Translations under genes and position numbers: made by a program | The notes under the pieces: generated by a model | The model's database searches: none | Seen by the model: only the letters and a program-made list of their open reading frames with translations | What the model was told of the DNA's origin: nothing | Origin: Paracoccaceae bacterium | GTDB lineage: Bacteria > Pseudomonadota > Alphaproteobacteria > Rhodobacterales > Rhodobacteraceae | Assembly: GCA_006226775.1 (NCBI GenBank) | Contig: SBGD01000080.1 | Location: 1-44,028, forward strand | Length of the DNA: 44,028 nt | Direction: 5' to 3' | In this document: positions 11,288 through 19,620 of the stretch, in pieces | Layout of the letters: every line of letters starts with the position of its first letter | How positions within the stretch are numbered: the first letter of the stretch is position 1

Positions 11288-11429
11288 CGGCGGGCTCTCA
11301 TGGCTGGGAAGTGGTTCACATATAGGATCGAGGCACCGGAATCAAAAGGATTCCCGTGCAACCGGCCCCTTCATCCCTGCCCTGTGGCCCCTTCCCCCGC
11401 GAGGAAGGCCCGCAGGGCTTGACGAGCGC

Positions 11430-11963
11430 TCAGCCTGCGCAGCGCTTCTCGGCATCCTCGATCATGGCGGTGAACCCCAGCAGCGAGAAGGTATCCTTGG
11501 TGATCGTGCCGCGCGCCGAGCGGGCGGTCAGCACCGCATCGGTGCCGCGTTTCATCGCGGTGATGATCTTGGCATCGTCCGAGGGCGAGGCCGCCCAGGC
11601 CCATTCCCCCTCGGTAAACAGCTCGAACCCGGTGCCGCCGATGTCGATATTGACCGTCGAGCCCGAGGCAAAGGGATAGCCGCCGGTAAAGGTGATCTGC
11701 GGCGTGTTCACACCGGCCTCGGGCCGGAAGAAGGCAAACAGCAGGATATCGCCCCGGCGCACCGCCACGACCCGACCGTCACGGGTGTTCACGGTTTCCT
11801 TCGGCCGCGTCACCGCCCAGCATTCCTTGGGATCGCTTTCGGTAAACACGCTCCAGTCGGTCTGCGCCGCAACCCGATTGGTGCTTTCCTGTTGTGCCGC
11901 AACGCCGGATGCGGCCGCCAGCGCAATCACTGCGGCCATGCTGCGCGCAAAAGCAAAATTCAT
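11430..11963 (-). CDS. invasion-associated locus B (IalB) family secreted protein
   Basis: A 177-residue protein with a clear signal peptide: MNFAFARSMAAVIALAAASGVAAQ, cleaved after AQ or ASGVAA. The mature part fits the IalB family: TDWSVFTESDPKECWAVTRPKE near residues 33-55, FRPEAGVNTPQITFTGGYPF, and a C-terminal Cys in EKRCAG that could pair with the single Cys of KECW. IalB helps Bartonella enter red cells, but relatives are common in free-living alphaproteobacteria, where their role is unknown. A strong GGAGG lies eight bases before the ATG. It is divergent from the asparaginase operon across 177 AT-richer bases. Downstream, 11377-11429 shares a short motif with the 3' side of the GntR gene. 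Confidence 0.85.
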   Translation of the reverse strand: MNFAFARSMAAVIALAAASGVAAQQESTNRVAAQTDWSVFTESDPKECWAVTRPKETVNTRDGRVVAVRRGDILLFAFFRPEAGVNTPQITFTGGYPFASGSTVNIDIGGTGFELFTEGEWAWAASPSDDAKIITAMKRGTDAVLTARSARGTITKDTFSLLGFTAMIEDAEKRCAG

Positions 11964-12105
11964 ATGTCCAGCCTCCAAGCTGTCCTGAGCCTCAAATCCG
12001 TCCCTGGCAGCGATCGCGGCCTTTATTGCAGGTCGATTTCCACGCGGCCATTTCTTTCTCGACAAAAGCATAATAGCGTCAAAGGTGCGACGGGCGAAAG
12101 GCCCG

Positions 12106-12123
12106 TTGGCAGAAATTCGCCAA
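12106..12123. promoter_or_regulatory. possible operator dyad upstream of the asparaginase operon
   Basis: TTGGC at 12106-12110 and GCCAA at 12119-12123 form a dyad in the spacer between the divergent ialB-like and asparaginase genes, 17 bases before the asparaginase ATG. A GC stem (ACGGGC-GAAAG-GCCCGT) lies just to its left at about 12090-12106. Both are weak evidence for regulation. Confidence 0.25.
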
Positions 12124-12140
12124 TAGTTGAACGGTGTTTG

Positions 12141-13139
12141 ATGACCTCCAATCCTCATGCGAAAGCGGTGCCCCTGGTCGAGGTCCGGCGCGGCGAGATG
12201 CTCGAAAGCCTGCATTGCGGCCATGCGGTGATCTGCGACCCCGAGGGCGGCATCGTCGCCGCCTGGGGCGATCCCGACGCGGTGATCTATCCGCGCTCGG
12301 CGATCAAGATGATCCAGGCGCTGCCGCTGCTGACCAGCGGCGCCGGGCGCGACCTGGGCCCGCGCCACCTGGCGCTGGCCTGCGCCAGCCACAATGGCGC
12401 GGCAATCCATACCGATCTGGCCGCCGCCTGGCTCAAGGAGATCGGGCTGGGCGAGGCCGATCTGCGCTGCGGGCCACAGATGCCCGACGATCGACCCGCG
12501 CGCGAGGCGCTGATCAAATCCGACGCCAGCCCCTGCCAGTTGCACAACAACTGCTCGGGCAAGCACTGCGGCTTTCTCACCCTGAACCGCCACCTCGGCG
12601 GCGGGCCGGAGTATATCGCCCCCGACCATCCGGTGCAGAAAGCGGTGCGCGAGGCTTTCGAGACCGTGACGGATGAGACCAGCCCCGGCTATGGCATCGA
12701 CGGCTGTTCGGCGCCGAATTTCGCCGCCTCGCTACACGGTATCGCCCGCGCCATGGGCTGGTTTGCCGGCGCCGCGGACCGCTCCGACAGCCTGAGCCAG
12801 GCCGCCACCCGGCTGGTGGCGGCGATGCGCGCCCATCCCGACCTCGTGGCCGGCGAAGGCCGCGCCTGCACCGAGTTGATGCAGGCCATGGCGGGCGGCG
12901 TGGTCAAGACCGGCGCCGAGGGCGTCTTTACCGCCATCCTGCCCGAGCAGCGCCTCGGCGTCGCGCTGAAGATCGCCGATGGCGCCACCCGCGCCAGCGA
13001 GGCGGTGATGGCGCAATTGCTGATCCGGCTGGGCGTTCTGGAACCGGCGCATCCCGCGGCCCTGCGCCGGGCGCAGCAGTCGATCAAGAGCCGCCTTGGC
13101 CTCGATGCCGGGGTGATCCGCTGCGTGGAGGGTCTGTGA
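12141..13139 (+). CDS. asparaginase (AnsA / L-asparaginase II family)
   Basis: A 332-residue protein of the asparaginase family first known from Rhizobium etli, which is unrelated to E. coli type asparaginases. It would hydrolyse L-asparagine to aspartate and ammonia in the cytoplasm; there is no signal peptide. Visible blocks are VEVRRGEMLESLHCGHAVI at the N terminus, YPRSAIKMIQALPLL with the SxxK-like Ser-Lys pair near residue 55, LACASHNGA, CQLHNNCSGKHCGFL with several Cys (about residues 133-147), and GIDGCSAPNF. The ATG at 12141 begins directly before VEVRRGE-type sequence. Its ribosome-binding site is weak. Its stop overlaps the next start by one base, so it leads a three-gene coupled operon. 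Confidence 0.88.
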   Translation: MTSNPHAKAVPLVEVRRGEMLESLHCGHAVICDPEGGIVAAWGDPDAVIYPRSAIKMIQALPLLTSGAGRDLGPRHLALACASHNGAAIHTDLAAAWLKEIGLGEADLRCGPQMPDDRPAREALIKSDASPCQLHNNCSGKHCGFLTLNRHLGGGPEYIAPDHPVQKAVREAFETVTDETSPGYGIDGCSAPNFAASLHGIARAMGWFAGAADRSDSLSQAATRLVAAMRAHPDLVAGEGRACTELMQAMAGGVVKTGAEGVFTAILPEQRLGVALKIADGATRASEAVMAQLLIRLGVLEPAHPAALRRAQQSIKSRLGLDAGVIRCVEGL

Positions 13140-13759
13140 TGACGCCCGAGGCGGTGGTCTTCGACATCGGCAACGTGCTGATCGAATGGAACCCCGCGCG
13201 GTTCTATGACGCCCGTATCGGCAAGGCGCGGCGCGAAGACCTGTTCGACAGCGTGCCGCTGGCCGAGATGAACGACGCCGTCGACCGCGGCGCCGATTTC
13301 GAGGCCTCGGTGCGCGCGCTGGCCGCGGCGCATCCGGGCTGGTCGGCGGAAATCATGTACTGGCACGACAACTGGATCGAGATGGCCAGCCCGGCCATCG
13401 ACCGTTCGGTCCGGCTGTTGCGGGCGCTTCGGGTGCGCGGCGTGCCGGTATTTGCGCTGAGCAATTTCGGCACCCGCACCTTCGAGCTTGCCTGCGCACA
13501 TTACCCCTTCCTGAGCGAGTTCGACCAGCGCTACATCTCGGGCCATATCGGATCGATCAAGCCCGAGGCGCAGATCTTCGAGCTGCTGGAAACCACCTGC
13601 GGCGTGGCGCCCGGGGCGCTGCTGTTCACCGACGACCGGGGCGACAATTGCGAGGCCGCGGCGGCGCGCGGCTGGCAGGTGCATCGCTTCGACGGGCCCG
13701 AGGGCTGGGCCGCGCGGCTGGTGGCCGAAGGACTTCTGAGCGAGGAGGAGGCGACATGA
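13139..13759 (+). CDS. HAD-IA family hydrolase (YihX-like)
   Basis: A 206-residue haloacid-dehalogenase-type hydrolase. The nucleophile motif I is FDIGNVLIEW (residues 8-17, first Asp catalytic), with Gly in place of the usual second Asp, as in YihX-type phosphatases. Motif II is ALSNFG (about residue 104), the motif III Lys is in IKPEAQIF (about 140), and motif IV is FTDDRGDN (about 162-169). A helical cap lies between motifs I and II. Members remove phosphate from sugar phosphates or nucleotides; the substrate here is unknown. I chose the ATG at 13139, which has GGAGGG six bases upstream, over a GTG one codon earlier. It overlaps the asparaginase stop by one base and the next gene by four bases. 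Confidence 0.88.
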   Translation: MTPEAVVFDIGNVLIEWNPARFYDARIGKARREDLFDSVPLAEMNDAVDRGADFEASVRALAAAHPGWSAEIMYWHDNWIEMASPAIDRSVRLLRALRVRGVPVFALSNFGTRTFELACAHYPFLSEFDQRYISGHIGSIKPEAQIFELLETTCGVAPGALLFTDDRGDNCEAAAARGWQVHRFDGPEGWAARLVAEGLLSEEEAT

Positions 13760-14676
13760 CCCTGCCCATCATCGGCTTTGCAGAGGGCGAGGCAGTGCTC
13801 GACTGGATCGGGTTGACCGAGGCGCTGGCCTCGGGGCACAGGCGGCCCAAGGCCGAGATCGGCGATACCTTCCTGCGGCGCGGGGCGGATACGCTGCTCA
13901 ATCGCGCGGCCTGGATCGACGGGCTGGGCGCGCTGGTCAAGACGGCGACGATCCACCCGGGCAATGCGGCGCGGGACCTGCCGACGATCAACGGCGCGGT
14001 GAGCCTGTTCGACGACGCCACCGGGGTTTTGCAGGCGATGGTGGACTTTCACCTCGTCACCAAGTGGAAGACCGCCGGCGATTCGCTGCTGGGCGCGCGG
14101 CGGCTGGCGCGCAAGGGTGCCCGGCGGGTGCTGATCGTGGGCGCGGGCACGGTGGCCAAATCGCTGCACGAGGCCTATTCCGCGGGCTTTCCCGGCGCCG
14201 AATTCACCGTCTGGAACCGCACGCGCGCCAAGGCCGAGGCCTTGGCGGCGCAATGCCCGGGCATGACGGTGGCCGGGGATCTGGAGCGCGCGGTGGCTGC
14301 GGCCGAGATCATCACCTGCGCCACCATGGCGACGGAACCGGTGATCCGCGGCGACTGGCTGCGACCGGGCCAGCACGTCGACCTGATCGGCGCCTACCGG
14401 GCCGACATGCGCGAGGTCGACGATACCGCCCTGCAGCGCGCGCGCATCTTCGTGGACAGTTTCGACACCACGCTGGGCCATATCGGCGAGATCCAGATGC
14501 CTTTGGACGCCGGCGCGATCAGCCGCGACGACCTCCTCGCGGATCACTACACGCCCGACGCGATGGTGCGGCAGAGCGACGATGAGATCACGCTGTTCAA
14601 GAACGGCGGCGGCGCGCATCTCGACCTGATGACCAGCGCCTTCATTCTGGACCGTTGGTCCGAGGCGCAGGGCTAG
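13756..14676 (+). CDS. ornithine cyclodeaminase / mu-crystallin family protein
   Basis: A 306-residue NAD(P)-dependent enzyme of the ornithine cyclodeaminase family. It has the N-terminal substrate domain with the catalytic-region Lys in VKTATIHPGNA (about residue 66-76), the FHLVTKWKTAGDSLLGARRL helix, and a Rossmann fold starting RVLIVGAGTVAKSLHEAY (about 119-135). DLIGAYRADMREVDD near residue 213 is also typical. Relatives include ornithine cyclodeaminase (ornithine to proline), alanine dehydrogenase and ketimine reductases; the true substrate cannot be read off. The start is fixed by GGAGG and an ATGA overlap with the HAD gene. Together with asparaginase it suggests amino-acid nitrogen salvage. 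Confidence 0.88.
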   Translation: MTLPIIGFAEGEAVLDWIGLTEALASGHRRPKAEIGDTFLRRGADTLLNRAAWIDGLGALVKTATIHPGNAARDLPTINGAVSLFDDATGVLQAMVDFHLVTKWKTAGDSLLGARRLARKGARRVLIVGAGTVAKSLHEAYSAGFPGAEFTVWNRTRAKAEALAAQCPGMTVAGDLERAVAAAEIITCATMATEPVIRGDWLRPGQHVDLIGAYRADMREVDDTALQRARIFVDSFDTTLGHIGEIQMPLDAGAISRDDLLADHYTPDAMVRQSDDEITLFKNGGGAHLDLMTSAFILDRWSEAQG

Positions 14677-15006
14677 CGACGGGGGTTGTCGGGTTGGAGT
14701 GCCGAGCACGCATGGCGTGAAGCGGACGTTGCCGCGCGCGCAACATGAGCCGGGCCAGCGGCTGCCCGCGGGGGGCCGCAGCAACGGTGGTGCGGCGCAC
14801 TTTATGCCAGCCAGGTCACTCCTTATGCCAGCCAGGTCACTCCAGCCTTGATTCGACGCGCCCAGATCGGCGGTAGCGGCAGCCCGGGGGGCGGGCAGCC
14901 GCTGGCCCGGCGGGCTACGCCCTTGATTCCGGGCCGGGAAAGCGCGACGGTTGTCCGTTCCGAACCAGAACCGCCCGTGTCACCCTGCCATCATCCCCCA
15001 AGGGCC
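14677..15006. repeat. repeat-rich 330-base spacer with tandem 21-mers inside an inverted repeat
   Basis: No gene is visible. A 21-base perfect inverted repeat has arms at 14749-14769 and 14891-14911, with core CGGGCCAGCGGCTGCCCG. Between the arms lie two perfect tandem copies of a 21-base unit at 14802-14822 and 14823-14843, beginning TTATGCCAGCC. The right arm lies within the REP-like element at 14863-14930. Both flanking genes point into this spacer. Confidence 0.8.
14863..14930 (+). repeat. short palindromic REP-like element, copy B
   Basis: It begins CAGATCGGCG and ends GGGCTACGCCCTTGATTCC, around a GC-rich hairpin (GCGGCAGCCCGG facing CGGGCAGCCGCT). The ends match copy A at 8128-8186 in the opposite orientation while the centre differs. 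That is what is expected of a folded repeat whose arms co-vary or are exchanged. Confidence 0.65.
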
Positions 15007-16248
15007 TCAGACCGGCGCAGGCACCGGCGCGCGGTTTTCGCGGATCGGCAGGTGGACGATGGCCGAGAACGCGCCAACACCGACGCCGATCCACCAGACC
15101 ATGGTGTAATCGCCGTAGACGTCATACATCCGCCCGCCCAGCCAGACGCCAAGGAAACTGCCCAACTGGTGGCTGAAGAAGACGATGCCGTAAAGCGTGC
15201 CCATGTAGCGCAGCCCGTAAAGATGCGCGACCAGCCCCGAGGTCAGCGGCACGGTCGCCAGCCAGAGCGAGCCCATGCCGACCGAGAACAGCAGCACCGT
15301 TTCCGGCGTGATCGGAAAGACGATGAACATCGCCGCAATGAGCGTCCGCCCGGTATAGATCCCCGCCAGCAGGTATTTCCTGGAATAACGCTTGCCCAGC
15401 CAGCCCGCGGTCAGCGTCCCGGCAATATTGGCCAGCCCGATCAGCGAGATGGCGATGGCGCCGAGCGCCGAGGTCGTGGTGATGCCGATGCTGTGCAGCA
15501 CGCCGCCGGGCAGGATCGGGCCGCACATCTCGGTCACAAGCGCCGGAAAATGCGCGGTGATGAAGGCCAGTTGATAGCCGCAGGAGAAAAACCCGAGGAA
15601 GATCAGCGTGTAGGACGGATCGCGGAAGGCGCGGGCCAGGATGGTGCCCATGCTCTCCTCCAGCTCCGCCCTGCTGGCGAGGGCGGGCGCGCGCATCAGC
15701 GGCAGGGTCAGCAGCGAGGCGAGGATCACCGCGGCAAAGACCAGAAACACGCTCTGCCACGCCAAAAACCCCAGCATCCATTCCGCCAGCGGCGCGCCGA
15801 ATACCTGGCCCGCGCTGCCCGCGGCGGTGGCGATGGCAAGGCTCATCGAGCGATTCTCGTCGGAACTGGCCCGGCCCACCACGGCGAGGATCACGCCGAA
15901 GCCGGTGCCCGCGATGCCAAAGCCCACGAGAACCTCGAGCATCTGGTGCGCCTCGGGCGTGACCGCCATGGACGACAGCACCAGCCCCACCGCATAGATC
16001 AGCCCGCCGGCGACGATCGCCACCCGGTCGCCCAGCTTTTCGCCCAGCGCACCGAACAGCGGCTGGCCGATGCCCCAGGCCAGGTTCTGGATCGCGATGG
16101 CCAGGCTGAACTCGGTCCGCAGCCAGCCGAACTCCTCGGCGATGGGGATCTGGAAGACCCCGAAACTGGCGCGCACGGCAAAGCTGAGCATGATGATCAG
16201 GCAGCCGACGATCAGCACGGGGGTAAAGAGCGGGGGTCTGGCCTGCAT
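15007..16248 (-). CDS. major facilitator superfamily transporter
   Basis: A 413-residue membrane protein with about 12 hydrophobic segments, the MFS norm. The motif-A-like loop after helix 2 reads GALGEKLGDRVAI (about residues 67-79) and a related loop in the second half reads GWLGKRYSRKYLL. The N-terminal half (RASFGVFQIPIAEEFGW, LAWGIGQPLFGALGEKLGDR) resembles the oxalate/formate antiporter and monocarboxylate-type branch found widely in proteobacteria. The substrate is unknown. The ATG at 16248 sits eight bases after AAGGA; a GTG one codon upstream is possible. The gene stands alone, divergent from zapE, with the repeat spacer at its 3' end. Confidence 0.9.
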   Translation of the reverse strand: MQARPPLFTPVLIVGCLIIMLSFAVRASFGVFQIPIAEEFGWLRTEFSLAIAIQNLAWGIGQPLFGALGEKLGDRVAIVAGGLIYAVGLVLSSMAVTPEAHQMLEVLVGFGIAGTGFGVILAVVGRASSDENRSMSLAIATAAGSAGQVFGAPLAEWMLGFLAWQSVFLVFAAVILASLLTLPLMRAPALASRAELEESMGTILARAFRDPSYTLIFLGFFSCGYQLAFITAHFPALVTEMCGPILPGGVLHSIGITTTSALGAIAISLIGLANIAGTLTAGWLGKRYSRKYLLAGIYTGRTLIAAMFIVFPITPETVLLFSVGMGSLWLATVPLTSGLVAHLYGLRYMGTLYGIVFFSHQLGSFLGVWLGGRMYDVYGDYTMVWWIGVGVGAFSAIVHLPIRENRAPVPAPV

Positions 16249-16376
16249 CACGGGGATCCTTCGGAAATCGGGCGCAAGATAGGTGATCCGAAGACCGGGT
16301 CAATTCGGGAATTGTGCCGGGTACAATCGCGCGCGGGCGGGCTACACAAAGCCCGCGGCCCGCGCTATGCGGGGGC

Positions 16377-17450
16377 ATGGAGACCTTGCCCCAGATCTAC
16401 GCCGCCCGGGTGGCCGACGGAACCCTGCACCACGACGCGGCGCAGGAAGCGGTTCTGCCGGAATTCGAGCGCATCCGCGCCGCACTCACCATCCCGGTGA
16501 AACGCGGCTTTTTCCGCAAGGCGCCCGAGCCGCCGAAGGGGTTGTATCTCTGGGGCGGCGTCGGGCGCGGCAAGTCGATGCTGATGGATCTTTTCGTCGA
16601 GGTGCTGGTGGCGCAGCAGGTGCCGGTCCGCCGGGTGCATTTCCATGCCTTCATGCAGGAGATCCACCGCGGGTTGCATGCCGCGCGCAAGAGCGGCGCC
16701 GAGGATGCCTTGGCGCCGGTGGCCAGGGAGGTGGCCAAGGACATCCGCTGCCTGGCCTTCGACGAGATGCAGATCACCGACATCACCGATGCCATGGTGG
16801 TGGGGCGGCTGTTCGAGTTCCTGTTCGAGGCCGGCGTGGTGGTGGTGACCACCTCGAACCGGGTGCCCGACGATCTCTACAAGGACGGGCTGAACCGGCA
16901 GTTGTTCCTGCCCTTCATCAGGCTGATCGCCGAAAAGCTGGTGGTCCGGGAATTGTTCAGCCCGCGCGACTACCGCCAGGACCGGCTGTCGGGCGCGCAG
17001 GTCTTCTTCACCCCGGCCAACGAGCGGTCGCGCGCCGAGATCGACAAGGTCTGGGAGCAACTGACCGGTGGCCAAGGCGCGCCGCTGACGCTGGTGGTGA
17101 ACAAGCGCGCGGTCGAGATCCCGGCCTTTCACAACGGCGTGGCGCGGGCGCGGTTCTACGACCTCTGCGGGCGACCCCTCGGCCCCGCCGATTACCTCGC
17201 GCTGGCCGAGGCCGCGCGGGTGCTGATCCTCGAGGACATCCCGCAACTCGGGCGGTCGAACTTCAACGAGGCCAAGCGCTTCGTGACCCTGATCGATGCG
17301 CTCTACGAGGCGCGGGTGCAGCTGATCGCCAGCGCGGCGGCGGAACCCGAGATGCTCTATGTCGAGGGGGCCGGTGCCTTCGAGTTCGAGCGCACCGCCT
17401 CGCGGCTGCGCGAAATGCAGTCCGAGGGCTGGGGACGGGACGAGGACTAG
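16377..17450 (+). CDS. zapE: AFG1-family ATPase ZapE
   Basis: ZapE is an ATPase that affects Z-ring stability during cell division; mitochondrial AFG1/LACE1 relatives help quality control of respiratory subunits. The 357-residue protein has Walker A GGVGRGKSM (residues 60-68), VHFHAFMQEIHRGLH after it, Walker B LAFDEMQITD (about 124-133), the sensor region VVVTTSNRVPDDLYKDGLNR (about 156-175), and the family-typical ending LEDIPQLGRSNFNEAKRF...LIDALYE. The ATG at 16377 follows GGGGG; an upstream ATG in frame would add 21 unlike residues. Rhodobacterales often have malate dehydrogenase next to zapE; here a TetR gene is convergent instead. Confidence 0.95.
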   Translation: METLPQIYAARVADGTLHHDAAQEAVLPEFERIRAALTIPVKRGFFRKAPEPPKGLYLWGGVGRGKSMLMDLFVEVLVAQQVPVRRVHFHAFMQEIHRGLHAARKSGAEDALAPVAREVAKDIRCLAFDEMQITDITDAMVVGRLFEFLFEAGVVVVTTSNRVPDDLYKDGLNRQLFLPFIRLIAEKLVVRELFSPRDYRQDRLSGAQVFFTPANERSRAEIDKVWEQLTGGQGAPLTLVVNKRAVEIPAFHNGVARARFYDLCGRPLGPADYLALAEAARVLILEDIPQLGRSNFNEAKRFVTLIDALYEARVQLIASAAAEPEMLYVEGAGAFEFERTASRLREMQSEGWGRDED

Positions 17451-17471
17451 CGCCCCCCGCGCACCGGCGAC

Positions 17472-18080
17472 TCAATCGCCGACGATCGGCGCAAGATAGC
17501 CCAGGACCGCGCGGTCGACCCGCGCCACCAGCGCTTCGGCATCGCTTTCGCCCGCCTCCACCGCGGCGCAGGCCATGCCGTCGCCGATGGCCAGCACGTC
17601 GCGGGCCACGGTTTCGGGATCGTCGACGTAGTATTCCGCCAGCACCGCGACGATCATCGCCTCGACCCGGGTACGCTGCTGGCGCAGATCCCGGTCGGCG
17701 GGCAATTCCGCCTCGGCCCGGCTCAGCGCCTCGGCCAGCCGCGGATGCCGGAAGTGGTGCCGCAGGCGCACCGCCACCATGGCGCGCACGATCTCGTCCA
17801 GCCCGGCGGCTTCCGCCGCCTCCGCCGCCTGTTCCATCTCGGCCAGCAGCGCCGCGCGCCGGGCGTGGATCAGCGCGCCCACGATGGACTGCTTGTTGGG
17901 ATAATACTGGTAGAGCGAGCCGATCGAGACCCCCGCCTTGCGCGCCACGTGGTTGGTGTTCAGCCCGGTCTGGCCCTCGCGCGCAAGGATATCCGCGGCG
18001 GCCTTGAGGATGGCGTCGCAGGTCTTGCGGCTGCGCTCCTGCCGCGGCGCCTTGCGGGGGGTGAGCGGGGCTTTCGGCAT
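17472..18080 (-). CDS. TetR/AcrR family transcriptional regulator
   Basis: A 202-residue one-component regulator. The N-terminal helix-turn-helix domain (about residues 15-62) reads SRKTCDAILKAAADILAREG, then NHVARKAGVSIGSLYQYYPN, the classical TetR recognition region. The C-terminal helical ligand domain has no recognised identity. The first 15 residues are basic (RKAPRQERSR). The ATG at 18080 has GGAGAG upstream. The divergent neighbour is pmbA/tldE, 193 bases away; no repeated operator is obvious in that spacer. The target is therefore unknown, and no efflux pump lies next to it. Confidence 0.92.
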   Translation of the reverse strand: MPKAPLTPRKAPRQERSRKTCDAILKAAADILAREGQTGLNTNHVARKAGVSIGSLYQYYPNKQSIVGALIHARRAALLAEMEQAAEAAEAAGLDEIVRAMVAVRLRHHFRHPRLAEALSRAEAELPADRDLRQQRTRVEAMIVAVLAEYYVDDPETVARDVLAIGDGMACAAVEAGESDAEALVARVDRAVLGYLAPIVGD

Positions 18081-18273
18081 CAGGGTCTCTCCGGTCCGGG
18101 CGGACGTGACTGGTGCCTATCTCCACATGCGCGGGCCCGCGCGTCAAGAACAAGGCGCCCGCGCCCGACACCTGCCGCCGGTTTTCGCGGCGGCTGGGGG
18201 CTTTCGCGGCGGCGGCGCGCTTGCACCTTTGCCCTTCGGGCTCTACCTCTGCCGGACAACAGGAGATCGCTTC

Positions 18274-19620
18274 ATGCCGCAATCGCTTCAGGAACTGACC
18301 GACGCCCTTCTGGGCACCGCCCGCAAGGCCGGGGCCGAGGCCGCCGATGCCATCGCGCTGCGCGGCACCGCGCTGAACGTCGACGTGCGCGCCGGAGGGC
18401 TGGAACAGGCCGAACGCTCGGAGGCGACCGACATCGGCCTGCGGGTGCTTCTGGGGCGGCGGCAGGCCAATGTCTCGGCCTCCGACACCCGGCCCGACAC
18501 GCTGGCCGCCATGGCCGAACGCGCCGTCGCCATGGCCCGAGAGGCGCCCGAGGACCCGCATGTCGGGCTGGCCGACCCGGCGCAACTGGCGCGCGAGACC
18601 GATGCCGCGGCGCTGGAACTGGCCGATCCGGCGGACGAGCCTGACCCGGCGATGCTGCAGGCCCGCGCCGAGGCCGCCGAGGCCGCCGCGCTGGCGGTGG
18701 ACGGGGTCAGCCAGGTGCAATCCGCCTCGGCCAGCTATTCCGCCCGCGACATCCATATCGCCGCCTCCAACGGCTTTTCCGCGGGCTACCGGCGCACCGG
18801 CTCGTCGCTGTCCTGCGTTGCCATCGCCGGAGCGGGGCTTGGCATGGAGCGCGACTACGACGGCGACAGCCGCACCTTCGCCGCCGATCTGCGCGGCCCG
18901 GATGAGATCGGCGCAACCGCCGGTGCCCGCGCCGTCGAGCGCCTCGATCCGCGCAAGCCGCCGACCGGCACCTATCCGGTGCTCTTCGACGAACGCATCG
19001 CCGCCTCGCTGGTGGGCCACCTGCTGGCCGCCATCTCGGGCAGCGCCATTGCGCGCGGCTCGTCCTTTTTGCGCGATGCGCTGGGCCGGCAGGTGTTGCC
19101 CGAAGCGCTGAGCCTGATCGAGGATCCGCACCGCCCGCGCGCCACCGCCTCGCGGCCCTTCGATGCCGAGGGCCTGCCGACCCGGCGCCGCGCCATTGTC
19201 GAGAACGGCGTGCTGACCGGCTGGACGCTGGATCTGGCAACCGCGCGCAAGCTGGGGCTGGAGAGCACCGGCAACGCGGTGCGCGGCACCTCGGCGCCGC
19301 CCAGCCCGTCGAACTGGAACATCGCGCTGACCCAGGGCAGCCAGAGCCGCGCCGACCTGATCGCCGACATGGGCACCGGGCTGCTGGTCACCTCGATGAT
19401 CGGCTCGACCATCAACCCCAATACCGGCGATTATTCCCGCGGTGCCTCGGGCCTCTGGGTCGAGAACGGCGCGATCACCCATGCGGTCAACGAGGTCACC
19501 ATCGCCGGCAACCTGCGCGACATGCTGCTGCGGATCATCCCGGCCGATGACGCCCGGCCCCACCTGTCGCGCGTCGTTCCCTCGCTGCTGGTCGAAGGCA
19601 TGACCCTTGCGGGAAGCTGA
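18274..19620 (+). CDS. pmbA: TldD/PmbA family protein, PmbA (TldE) type
   Basis: TldD and TldE (PmbA) form a complex that degrades unfolded peptides and matures some ribosomally made peptides; only TldD binds the zinc. The 448 residues follow the PmbA plan: ADAIALRGTALNVDVRAGGLEQAERSE near the N terminus, the central FDERIAASLVGHLLAAISGSA, and the C-terminal GLLVTSMIGSTINPNTGDYSRGASGLWVENG. No HExxxH zinc motif is present, which fits the non-catalytic subunit; tldD is not in this window. The ATG has AGGAG seven bases upstream. Its 3' end overlaps the next gene by 14 bases. Confidence 0.93.
   Translation: MPQSLQELTDALLGTARKAGAEAADAIALRGTALNVDVRAGGLEQAERSEATDIGLRVLLGRRQANVSASDTRPDTLAAMAERAVAMAREAPEDPHVGLADPAQLARETDAAALELADPADEPDPAMLQARAEAAEAAALAVDGVSQVQSASASYSARDIHIAASNGFSAGYRRTGSSLSCVAIAGAGLGMERDYDGDSRTFAADLRGPDEIGATAGARAVERLDPRKPPTGTYPVLFDERIAASLVGHLLAAISGSAIARGSSFLRDALGRQVLPEALSLIEDPHRPRATASRPFDAEGLPTRRRAIVENGVLTGWTLDLATARKLGLESTGNAVRGTSAPPSPSNWNIALTQGSQSRADLIADMGTGLLVTSMIGSTINPNTGDYSRGASGLWVENGAITHAVNEVTIAGNLRDMLLRIIPADDARPHLSRVVPSLLVEGMTLAGS

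Noticed and set aside
9128-11422. A very long plus-strand open frame (over 760 codons) opposite the amidoligase and rlmN genes
   Set aside because: It is the antisense shadow of two real genes in GC-rich DNA; the protein is Arg/His/Gly/Asp-rich without family blocks, while the minus strand shows complete catalytic motifs.
14802-14843. Tandem 21-base copies as a possible CRISPR array
   Set aside because: The two copies are directly adjacent with no spacer, and there are only two; no cas genes nearby.
14848-16500. Long plus-strand frame across the MFS transporter gene
   Set aside because: Antisense of a clear 12-helix transporter; it also runs through the repeat spacer, which is not protein-like.
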